Assembly (NCBI GenBank): GCA_013397075.1
Contig: VWZS01003656.1
Location: forward strand, 436,872 to 500,871
Source: Rhabdornis inornatus
Taxonomy: Eukaryota; Chordata; Aves; Passeriformes; Rhabdornithidae
Direction: 5' to 3'
Length of the DNA: 64,000 nt
Each line of letters starts with the position of its first letter. Position 1 is the stretch's first letter. Shown here piece after piece: positions 37,201 to 49,200 of the stretch. Under the pieces are notes generated by a model. It was not told the DNA's origin. It was given only the letters and a program-made list of their open reading frames with translations, and ran no database searches. Both the position numbers and the translations under genes were made by a program.

Positions 37201-40200
37201 AGAAATGTGAGTGAATTTAGCTAATTGAGCAACTAATAGATCTCTGTATGTCACTCACTAAGAACAGAGCTGCCTTCTTGCTATTTTCATCTCGAAGGGG
37301 GTAGGACTTTCATCCCATAGTTTCTAAATGCAGCCTTTTAGCTGGTGTATGTGCTTTGTAGCATGTAGTAAAGTTTATTCTGCCCACTTGACCTCAACAC
37401 TGAGGTTATGTAACAGAAGCTGCAGCTGGGGAATAAAAATTATCCTTTTGTTTGTCTTTTTTTTTTTTTCCTGGTAATTCTTAAGTCAAAACTTAATGAA
37501 CCAAAAGTATATGCTTTTGTATTCTAGGTAGATCTGGGCATATAACTTCAATAGTAGGTCTGGGATGGTTCACTGACTTCTGTTTTATACTATTGCCTGT
37601 CACAGAAGCTGAATGAAACCAGCATGATATATCAGATTTGTCAGTGTAACTCAGAGCAGTGTCATTCTGCTATTGATGCTCTGCTGATTCTCTCATGAAA
37701 CCATTTATCTATGTTAAGCCTTTACAGTAACTTTACGTATCAGTCATGAAGTGTCAAATATCTTCTCTTAAAGACTTCTGAATAATAATCTGATACGTTG
37801 AATGCTATTATCAGTCCTCTTCAGTGGCACATCCACTGAGAGCTCCCCTGCTCCCTTCTGCAAATCTTGGTTTATACAAAGTGTCTACTGGCTAGAGATA
37901 ATCTTTGAGAAATAAAACAGAATTTACGCTTTGATTACAAGGAGGCCCATATCTCCAGAATACTGTTTAAGTTACAAACCTCGTGTGTGTTTGTGGTATC
38001 TCCTGCAGCACTGACAGAAACCAAATGTGTGTAATCTTGGAAATGTAGTTTTTTCTGTCAAAGTACTTTGCAAGGGGAAATTGTAATGGTGGCTTCCTGG
38101 CTTTTATCTGCAGGCTTAAAAATAGAGCTGCTAAACAAAAACATTATGGGACCTTCTTTTCTAGAGTTGATTTTTAACACTTTTGATTGTCTTGCTTCAT
38201 GGCAGATCCTTTTTCTCTCTCTTCTCTCCCTATTTCCATGCACTCAATTTCTTTGATTTCTTCTGTATAGGGAGGAGTCATCTAAAGGGCTTTTCTGTCA
38301 AAAAGCAGTAGTCTTGAGTTGAAAGCCACGAGTCTGAAGATGTAAGCAGTGAAGGTTCTCACGGACAGAATAAGACGGTGGCAGTTCAGAAGAACCTTAC
38401 TGTTTCTCCTGAGTGATCAGCCTCCGGTGCTGTTGGTTTTGATGGGTGACCACTGTCTCAATTCCTCACACAGAAGTTTAGAAGGTTGTGTTGGAAGCTA
38501 GGAATGAGTACCCTATGCATAGTTATCTGCAGAAGAAGGGAAGCCACATCCCTGAAGAGTGGGACCACTCTGCCCAGCAAGACGAGCTGAATAGCTGTCT
38601 TTAGCTGAAGCAGAGCCTGGTGTTTGTGTGGAGGAAAAATAGAATAAACACAGCAATTTCTGTGGGAGTTGTAGTGGCAAGGGTGACCTCTGACACCCTG
38701 GGTTATAAAGCATCTTTGGTATGGGGGAAAGAAAAAAAGAGGGCCTTCTTCCAAGACTCAGCAAATATATGCTTAGCTCAGTATTACTGTCCTAGCAACA
38801 TCCCTGGAAGTGTCTGAAACAATGTGTATCTGGACAGAGCAGCTCTGAACTTTCCCTTGGCCCTTACAGGGACAAGATCTAGCTGCTAGGGGTTTTCTAC
38901 AGTTCAGTTTAGTGCTTTGCCTGCAGTGGAAACCAGACATGGAGCTCCTTCTGCAGCAGACTTGAAAATAGAGGAAAAATCAGTCCAATTCTACCACCCA
39001 GAGCAGAAACCTAGCTAGGAAAACTGTCCTGTCCTGTGACTTGTAAGCTGGGATTTCATTTGCCAGGCTTCATTTGCCAGGCCCAGTCTTGTAGTGGAGT
39101 ATTTCTGTGGGGAATGTGTCATATGCTGATGGTGCTAATTACAAAAACTAGCTGGAATTTCTTACCAGTGATGAGCCAGTTAAGCAGCCCTCCTAGGGGA
39201 GAGCAGCAGAGAGTCTTTTCCTCTTGGTAGAAAAGGTTTTGACAGATTTTGCCCCATCAGAATTAGAAGGATCCAAATGTGACCAGTCAAGGGAACTTGA
39301 CTTCAGAGATGTAGCTTTGCTGAATTCTCTGCCATTAGATGCTCTGTCAACACTTTTTTCCCTTTTCTGAGGTAAGAGCTTAGTTTGTCTCAGTAAGGGC
39401 TTTGGTTTATTTTTCATTAAAGTTTCCATGCTTCACCCAGCAAAAAAAAGCAGTTGAGCCACAAAACCAAACAGCTGCTTGAATCTGTTTTATTCTCTTA
39501 GAGTGCTCACTTCAAGCTGCTGCAACCTTTTCATAGCTCCTTTGTTCTGCAGTGATCAGGAGCTTTGGATTCACTTCGTTTCCTGCCCATTCCTCTGCAC
39601 TGATAGCCCTCCATTTGTTCTTTCCCTGCCTTGTTGTGACTGCTGGTAGAAAGTGCTGGGAAGGCTGGCTGGGATGCACTTAATTTCTTGCCTTCTCTGC
39701 CTTTAATCTAGCTACAGAAACTCATGCTGTCATGTGCACCATAGTTTGGATTGAGGAGAGGGGTTTTGTGACACTTCCCCATGTCTGCTGCTGCAGAGGA
39801 AGGATGGTAGTTCAAGTTTTCAATGGCAGGTGTAATTTTTTAAGCTCCAGAGGGAAAGGTTGACCTTGGGTGTGATGGGAATGCTGCAGTAAATGACTCC
39901 TGGGTAGGTGGAAGAAGTTGACAAGTGTCTGTTGTGCTGTTTATTGGCTTGCTCCCAGCAAGTCTGCTGAAAACCTCTGCCCAGCTGGGAAGGGGATAAA
40001 TGCTGGAGATGAATAGGGATGCTAAGGTTTTGGCTCAAACGCCATACTTGAAATCCAGTCTGCGCTTTTGAAGTGCGTGTCTTAGTTCTGGCCCTCCTTC
40101 ACCAGTGTCACACGTGCATTTCTCTGGAGTGAGGTTTAGCAAAAGTATGTTTTCAAAACACTTCACAACCAATGGATGCAAACGCTGTATCATCTCCTGT

Positions 40201-43200
40201 CATATGCAAACCTCTTTTGTTCTTTTTGTCAGATTTTTTTTTTTAATGTTTCGAGCTCGTTGCTGTAGACCTGTGCTGCTTGGGAGGTGCAAGGAGAGCA
40301 GTGTGCTGGGCCAGCCCCTCTGGGCTGGGAAGATGTGTCCCTCTGGGGATGCAGGCTCTGGTTTCAGTAACACAATGCCTCGTGCAGCCATGTGTGTGTG
40401 CAAAGAGCCAACTGGCTGCAGCTCCCGCAGTGATGCTCGGCTGATTTGGCAGCCGGATTGATTCTGTCAAGTTACAGTATGGGAGTTAAGTCCAGCTTCA
40501 AATCCTCTCCCTTACCCGCTCGAGGAACTTGGAGGGGGGGAAGGAGGCAGGAAGAAAAGGGGGGGAAGCTCTCTGGGGACTTTGTGTCATTATTGGCATG
40601 GAAACATTTTGTGATTATCAGCAGCAGGGTAGTGGCAAGGGGCTGATTATCTGTCATGTCGTCAGCATAAATAACCAGTGGGCCCCTGAGCAGGGCTCCG
40701 CCTTTTGTAATGGCTTCACGTAATCACTGCATAACAGTTTAAAAGCAAGCAGTGCAGAAAAACAGCTGGGCTGATCCTGACCCTAACTGATGTTGCCTTT
40801 TCTCCCCTCACTAGAAGAGAAATATGTCACCATCCAGCCGTATGCCAGCCAGGGGAAGGATGAGATTGGGTTCGAAAAAGGGGTCACCGTGGAGGTCATC
40901 CAAAAGAACCTGGAAGGATGGTGGTACATCAGGTAAAGAAGCCGTGCAACCCGCAGAAACTGTGACAATGAGCTTTTCTGATCATTCACTGAATGTTAGC
41001 ATTTAAATCATTCTGTAGCTGGACAGGGAAGCCCAAATTGTTCGTAATACCTCTTGAAGAAATGCAAAGAAAAGTCTGAGGTGATACAATGGTGACTACA
41101 GCAACACTGCAGTGTATGCAAAGGCTGTGGACCATTCCAGTGAGGAAATGCCTTAACTTGCAGTTTTAGAGGGTTTTTTTCATGCTTCAAGTTAAAAGCC
41201 CATATCTGAGTTAAGATCTGTGAGACCTAACAAGGCTTTCTGTTGTATATAATTTTAATGTGTTTCCAGTACAAGAGTTATTCTGCAACATATTTAAATC
41301 TATTTATAGCAATGCTGAAAGGCTGATTGTGATCTCTTGAGCTGTTTGGGGCAGGTAGTTCTACTTTCAGGATACAAGATTGCTGGCTGTAGCCCTTTTG
41401 CAAGTTTACAAATGGTTTCAGCTAATTTGCTTTGATTTTTGTCTGTCCACATTAGATACTCCTAATGTAGAGGGACTGTATTCCAAGGGCAGGTGAAGTT
41501 CTTACTGTGTATCACATTTTGTTATGTATTTGGAACAGCAGTCCTAGCAGAGAGTTTTGAATTAAGAATCTCCTTTGTAAATGCTCATGGGGAGACTTTA
41601 GGTTAGATATTGTCTCAGTGATGTAGGGTGTCAGAATGAGCACTTGATGAGAACTTTCTTCTTCTAGGTTCACACAGCATTTAGGTTTTAGTGCTCTTTT
41701 GTGGTTCTGCCCCTTGTCTTGTATCTGTGTATGACATCCCATTTCTCTTCAAACAAGATGTGATACAACAGGTAGTTTAAAATGGAGGTTTATCTCTCAG
41801 CAGTGCAGAATATCTCATATAGTCATCTTTTTCTATTCAACATGTAATTATAGTGACTTTTTCCTCTTTCCTTCCCCAAGTTATAGCTTGCTTTTGTTTG
41901 AATGCTGCTTGATTTATTGGCTGTGAATGAGGACTGTAAAAATGCTGACTGAAGCAATGGTGTTGTTTTTCTTGATTTCCCTTAGTTAGAAGAAAAAAAT
42001 ACCAGTTTTCTATCTAATGATCCCATGGAGCAAATACACTAATAAAGATAGCAGCGGAGTCAGGAAGGCACTCTAGACAGGAGGAACTGAAAAATGCCTG
42101 GGTTTGGTCAGGTCACATTTTTTTCTCCATTAATCGTCCACAGAAGTGGAATCCAAAGTTTCCAAGGATAGGGGAATTGAGCACATAGGTTTTTCTGAGG
42201 GGAAAACCATTGCAAGACACCTCTAGTTTGTTTTTTTATTCTCTTTCTACAATGTAGCCTGGTTACTACTGTAGGTTTCCCTTTGCCATATTAACACTCC
42301 TACAATTAGTTGAATTTTTCCCCCTTTTTTCTCACACACTCCTTTGAGTCAACCCAGAAGATACATTTTTGTATACACCAGGAATGTTTCTGGAGCATGG
42401 TGACACTTGCTGCGCTGGTTTCCATGGCATCTTCATTCATGACAATCTGCTGGAAGGACAGTGCATGCTCCAGCCACTCTGTGATAGTTGGGGATTGCAG
42501 AGTGTGCTTGCCTCTTTTGGAAGAGGCATTTGATTTGAGGAACTCCTCTTGCTGGAAGGTGTTATGTGCTCCCCATATGTGTGACAAGTATATGAGGTGC
42601 CAGCTGTGCTCCTCTCTGCTGCTTTGGAGCACTGTGCTACTTTCTTGCTGGAGGATTAAACTCTTAGAAACAAGGTTTTTTTATCATGGGCAGTACTTCC
42701 AGAAATGTTGGTGATGTGATCCATCCCTGCAAGCTGGTCCTTTGCAGCCTGGGTAGCTGATCCCCAGCTTGTTGTGCTGTTTGTTACATGTAAACTGCCC
42801 TGAATGCTGTTAGGTACCCCTCAGAAGGGAAATTTGCTTCTCTGAGTATTGAGTGCCTCCGAAGGAGCAGCTCCTTCTCCTGCTGTGAGTGTGAAGGGGA
42901 GAGGGAGCAGGAGGAGAATGCATTTGAACCCTGGGCTGGATAACAGACTGAACACCCTTCAGTGTGTAGAGAAAAACAAATACAGTAGTTTGTAAATGGA
43001 ATCCACCTTAAAGACATTAGCTTGTTCCACCTTAAATATGTAATTTCTCCAGATTCTTGGCCATGTGCTGATCCTCATTTCCTGTCCTTCTTTTTCTTTT
43101 CTTTTCTTTTTTATTTTTTTCCCTTTTTTTTTTTTCCTAGTTTGCTTCCCTCTGGAGTAATTCCAGTGCTCTGGAGCTGGAAAGCAGATGTGACTCTCAG

Positions 43201-46200
43201 ACTTACAGAGGCACTTCTAACTTTTTTAAACATTCCTATGGTTTTAATCCGTTTTTTCCTTCATGTAATATAAACAGGGAGGGTTTTGGAAGCATGAAGG
43301 AACCAAATCACTGCACCTAATTCTGAGACCCTCCCAATTCAATGCTGTACATGCTAGAGCCAATATTGGTGTCTGTCTTTATTTTGCCCCACATGCATTA
43401 TGACTCTAAAAAAAATCAGGACTAGGGAGAAATGAAAGAAAGGCTCTGTCCTGGGATCCTGCTTACTGTTGTATTGAGTTCAGTAGATCTGTGCTTCCCA
43501 GTGTGCCCATAGCTGGCATTAGCATCCATCGTTTACATCTTACTTTGCCTCAAGGTGACAGTACTAGATACAATCTTGTGGTGCCCAGGTGGACTGGCTG
43601 CAGTTGGTACCAATATGCTAAGGAAAGCTTTTGTTATTTGCCTTCATCTCCTTCATTTTGTGGTTGATCTGAGCCTCAGCCCATGAGAATGAAGCACAGC
43701 TAGGAGGTGCTGGCAGCACTGAAATGAGGAGGAATCTAAGATGGGGTTTAGATAGTCTCCAGTAGGTTCTGAATATAAAGGAAGGAAGGAAACTTGTGAT
43801 TCAACTCTTAACATGTGAAATGAAAATTGTTGCTGGTTCAGGACTTTGCTGAAATTGATTAACAGTTGTTTTAGTTCTTTCACCTATAAAATGGGAAAGA
43901 TCAAGGAATCTTCTAAGGTTACTCTTCAAAGGGCTTAAAGATTAACAAATTCAAGGACTAAGGTAAAGAATATAAGCATATTTCACTTACATAAGTAGTT
44001 TTTATTTGTGATATTGCAGAAATAAACTGATAGTTTCTGGTAATTACTGCTCAGCATAAACTTCAGGTTGAATTGGCTAACACAGGGAGAAGTAGCCTAC
44101 AACAGCCTCTCTACTGAGGGTATGATGTTGCCCAGAGTTATTAGCTGTCCATCTGTTGCTGATATTCATTGGGAGAAACTATGTGAGATCAGAGGTGTTT
44201 TGTAGCAGTGGGGTTACACAGCCTGATCCAAATACATACAGTTGGCAGGAGAACTAACAGGCCAGCACAGAACCTGCCTGTGGCTGCCTTTTTCTGATCT
44301 TAAACATGTTAAGTTTCCCACAAACTAAGATGGATGTAAACTGTTTTTTCTTGCTGATTTTGCACAATCAACCTCTGTTGAAAGTAACCTTTAGAACTGG
44401 AGTGCTGAGTGCATTGACTACCGTGGCTTTCTCACAGAAGGAGACCTCTACACCTCCACGTGGTATAAACTCGCAAATGTTCTTTAAAAAACTTACTTGG
44501 TGCAATGGCAGCAGAGAGCATTGGTCAGCAGCTCTGCAAAAACGCTGTCGGCTGCAAAAGGGAATTAAACCAAAAGTCTTCAGGGCTGGAAAATGGCACT
44601 GGGTGATACCTTGACACAACAGGAATTGTGGCATGCATTAAGACCTTTTTTCCTTTTTTGGCTTGGTTTGAGGCCTAGCAGAAAAGCCTCAAAAGAGGCA
44701 GGATTGAATAGATCCAAATTGCTTCTTGACATAGTGTCCCACAGTAGATGCTGTGTATCTTTTTGAAGTCAAATCAGGTTAGCACCAGGTTGTTTGCTAC
44801 TTCTTTTTAGTCTCCATGCATCACACAAAGCTCAGAGCTCTTGGGATGCTTTCCTTTGACATCAGAATCATTGGAAAAACTTGTCACTAAACTCCCTGAG
44901 CAGGAGAAATCCTACATCTTTACCTTCATGTGTGACAGAAGGCAAGCATATAGGGAGAAGCAGAATCTCTAGTATCTTGTCTGGTCTAGGTGGGTGAGGA
45001 GGAAAAGGCAGGATTTTGGGCAGAAAGATCCTTGTAGTCATTGCTAGAAGTACAAGAATTGTATCTGCTTTTATATAGGAAGAGTAATAAAGAAGTCTAG
45101 AGAATCAAATCTACACTGCATTTTCCTGTTCTCCCTGTGAAGCCCCAGAGGCACTGTCAAGTGTGGGGATGTGGTGAGGGAGACCAGGATGAGATTTGAT
45201 GCAGAGATCTCACTGGAAACCTCAGAATCCAAGTGTTGTCATGACAAAGGTGCTCACCTGCCAGAAAATGATTTGCTCATATCCCATGTGCCCCAGCTCC
45301 TTCCTCTGCTGTCTAATGAGGTTCCCTTTTCAATAAAGAACCCGAGAGTCCTACTGTTTTAACCTTTGTATTTCCTGCAGATTTCCTGAGCACCAGGATT
45401 TTAATGATGGCTGCTTTCTCACAGTTCAAGTGCCTGCTTTTGTATCTTGAGAGATTAGAGAGAAGGTTTTCAGTGACTCACTGTAGCAAGTTAGGATTTC
45501 ATTAGGGAAAGCAGAGTTCCTCCACATGGTTCTCCCTGGAGTCTGATTGTAATCTGAAATCCATGCTGAGGTGTTAGGAAAAAAATCTTCCCTAAAGCCC
45601 AGCTGTAGAAGAATTACCTTGGTTTGCAGTGTAGTGTGATCAACTCAGGATGGTGTTTCAGGAACACGTACTGGATTCAGGTGTCTATTCATATTTCCCA
45701 GTTTATTTCTTCCAATTGCCTCTAGCTTGTTCAGGAAAACAAGTCTCCATCAAAGCCATTTTTCCTCAGGCAAATTGTTTCTTGATCTTGTGGTGCTAGA
45801 AGAAGCTGCAGTAGTGTAAGGGTCCCATGTGCTCCATGACAGAAAACTGCTCATGCAGAGCTGGGAATTATGGAAGGAGGGCCAATGTTCTTTTAGATTC
45901 AAGGAGGGAGGCTGGCACAAGAATCTTAAACTGCAGGCATGGTTCTCTGTACTAGGTGCTGTACACCCTTATTTTAGCCCATTTTCAGTTTGAGTTGCCG
46001 CTAGGAATTTTAAAAACTATTAAAATATTTTACTTGTTACTTTGCTTTTTTGCTGTGGGAAAATACTGAGTTTGCCTAGTACTGTCTAGGGGAGGCATAA
46101 AACAAATTGTTGAAGCTCTTTACCTGGTGTGTAACTATTTCTTGTCCAGAGAGACTCCTTCCTTAGGATGATTAGTGGCTTTCAGCTACACAGTTCACTG

Positions 46201-49200
46201 CGGGCTCAACTGACTTTGATATTATGTCTAATCAATAAATAATAAATTAATAGAGACTACAAAATCTCGTTTGAAAACTGCAAACTTTGTTTGATGTTGT
46301 CATCCATCACTTTTGCTTTATCTATTCTGCCTGAACTGCATGAGAAGGCTGTGTTTGATGTGATGGTGTTTCTTTTTGCCTCTCCAGGTATCTGGGCAAA
46401 GAAGGCTGGGCCCCAGCTTCATACCTGAAGAAGGCTAAAGATGATCTTCCATCTAGGAAAAAGAACTTAACTGGGCCAGTGGAAATCATAGGAAACATCA
46501 TGGAGATCAGTAACCTGCTGAACAAGAAATCATCTACTGATAAGGAATCTCAAGTAGAAAACGAGTCTGCAGAAACCCATATCACCAAGAAGGAAATCAG
46601 TTTGCCCATCCTGTGCAATGACTCTAATGGCAATGCCATGATGACTCCAGACAAGCAGGCTTCCAAACTGGCCCAGGGATCCCCAGCCATAGCAAGGATA
46701 GCACCACAAAGAGCTCAAATAAGTAAGACAGTAAAGTAGTCTGGGTTTTCACAGGCTTGCAATGAATTCTTGTTCTCTACCTTTCAGGGCTGGCGTTGCC
46801 TGTCCCACACAAACAGACCTTTGCGTAGCCTGTAGATGTATCAAGAGGGACTCCAGAAGGTGGTCCTTCACTAGTAGTGATAAAATTTAACTTCACTTTA
46901 TTCACAGGCTGACTGGTGGTTCTTTATCTTAGCCTGCATGTGTTTACTTTGTTAATTTTTCCAGAGAATACTTTTTCCCTTTTGAATGCTCTAAAATGTG
47001 CTCTTTTACCCCAGAAACGTAGATGATGTGATAGCATGTTCAGGTTGAGGAGACCACCTGTGTCTTCTCTTGCATTTGTTCTGCTGCTTTCCTGGGGGCA
47101 AGTTGCTATAATGTTTTTACTACTTCATCTGCAAAATGCAAATGCTGGTGCTGTTCTGTGCAAAGAATGGCAAAATACTAGGAGAGAGGACAGTGTGAAT
47201 GTTTAGTGAATTATTTTTACTGCTTGGGGGAAAATAGGTATTAGGCCAGTCCTTTTTTGGCCAGTCTCCAATGGAGCTGGTCAGTTCCAGCAGAAAGTAC
47301 AATCCAGTGATTTCCTCTAAAATTTGCTTGCTTAGCAGAGATGAATAGCTAAGGTACCTTGGTATTTCTAATATACCCTCATAGTTTCCTGTCTTGTTTC
47401 ATAGACATGCCTTAAATATTGCAAATACTGACTTCTATTCTCAAACTGTGTAACAGCAGAGAGCTGCTGAAAAATGTGTTTAGCAGTACTTGCAAAGTTA
47501 AATAAACTCTCCCTGTTCTCTTTCCTACTCAGGTTCTCCAAATCTAAGAACAAGGCCACCCCCACGAAGAGAGTCCAGTCTGGTGTGTATTGGTTTATGG
47601 TTTTTCTTAGCAGTGGGTAGGTGTCTGGGTGCTTTGTGAGACTTTGTGCAGCTGTACAAGGTGGGAGGGATCCTTTATTTGTGTGCCTGTTCATTTCATT
47701 GTTTAAGTGTTGAGCAGACCTCAGGGCATCCTAATGATAAATCAGGTTTTCTGTTACTCAAAATGTTGCCCCAACTAATCAGGTCTGAAGGAAGAATATG
47801 ATAAAGCAGCTGTGTTCTGTGCATGAGCATTAAAACTTGTTTGGCTGGCTCAGTAGGTTAAAATTTCCTCTGGGTTTCCTTAGCCCAGACTGAAATTTCT
47901 GACGTTCTCTTGTCTTGAGCAGCTGGGAATGTGTCCCCTCCTTCCATTGCTACCATCTTTGAGGTGGCTAAGCTTCACTCTAGTGCATGTTTAAAGTGGC
48001 TCGGAATCCTGTGGAAGGATGTATGCTACAGGAACTAGACCCCCTGTGATTTCTTATGCCCAAAGCTAGAATCCTGGAAGTTTGTATCAATTGGAGATTA
48101 GAACTGTCATCTTCAATAGGAACTACTTAGTAGTGTATTTATATAAAAGTCATGCTAATGGCTTGTTTATCTAGGCAATACATAGTGTTTAATCTTTGCT
48201 GTACCCTTTATGAACAGTATGCGACTTATAATTTTTCTGTCACCAGAGATGCTTCTTTACAAACTATATGAATAGCATATTAGCATTTTCTTCCTATTTT
48301 TCTTCACATTATTTTCAATTAGACTTGTTTTGGCAAGACTATGACACTTAATCCCATGCTAAAAATAACAGTGATATTATATGTGAAAGCCTGAGCGTAT
48401 CTGCTGTGTCCAATTATCTTCATTTAATCCAAACCATCGTATTATCTGAAGGCATTTTATTATGCTGTGCTTCTGCTGTATTTCAGCATTTATATTGCAG
48501 AAACAGCCAATTACAACATTGTTAGACACGGTTCCTAAGGTGCAGAGATGCATTCTCTGTGAAATGCCACATGCTGTGCGTGATGAAACATCAACTGTTA
48601 GTTACAGAAAGGGTATCTTAGAAATGGAGGAGCAGGAGAATAAAGCACAGTATGTGATTTGTCCTTCTCCCACTGATGGCTCAGGATCGTTTTGTATCTT
48701 TGTCTGTCCTGTGTTTGTCTGACCTGTGGTTCCTTCATAGAACCCTAGGTAGTAAAGTGCAGAAAAACTGTGCAGCTTCACCATCATCTAGCTGCCCTAC
48801 AGATGACCACTGTGCTAATCTAAAAAGCTTTCAATATTGAAATTCCTGAAAGGACCATTTTCCCATTTATCACCTTAAAAACTAATTGTAGCAAATTCTA
48901 AAATGTGTCATCTTAATGTAAAGGCCCTTAGCTTTTAGAGGAGTCTGATATGCTGCCGGACTGACTGTAAATAGCAGTGTCCCACTTCTCATAGAGCCTT
49001 TACCAAGGTTGTGTTGAGATTGAGTAGAGGTTCTGGGTCTGTTATGGGAAGGAACTGGAATTGTTTTGATCAAGTGGTAGAGTCCTTCCCTTCTAGCACT
49101 TTAGCTGGGCAAAGCTAGGAGGTCTATGATATTATCCTTGTTTCTTGCTACAAGAGATGCCCATCAGCTTATACCACTAATTCAGATTGTTTAAAAAGTC

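Larger units (their letters stand above)
29500..40814 (+). other. SH3PXD2A intron between cassette exon and SH3-2 exon
   Basis: This is the largest complete intron here (11,315 bp), with donor gtgaat and acceptor cactag. It holds the 9-bp polypyrimidine array (33428-33707), a G-rich patch around 34049-34079, an old repeat relic near 34520, a 24-bp palindrome (35160-35183), an AT-rich possible conserved block (about 35935-36110) and a small 14-bp tandem duplication (39055-39082). In the last 400 bases it has a G-rich segment and paired TGATTATC motifs. No further coding exon was found. Confidence 0.85.

Noticed and set aside
43850..43930. MIR-like fragment (cctataaaatgggaaagat)
   Set aside because: Similarity to the common MIR segment is limited to about 20 bases and the rest does not follow.
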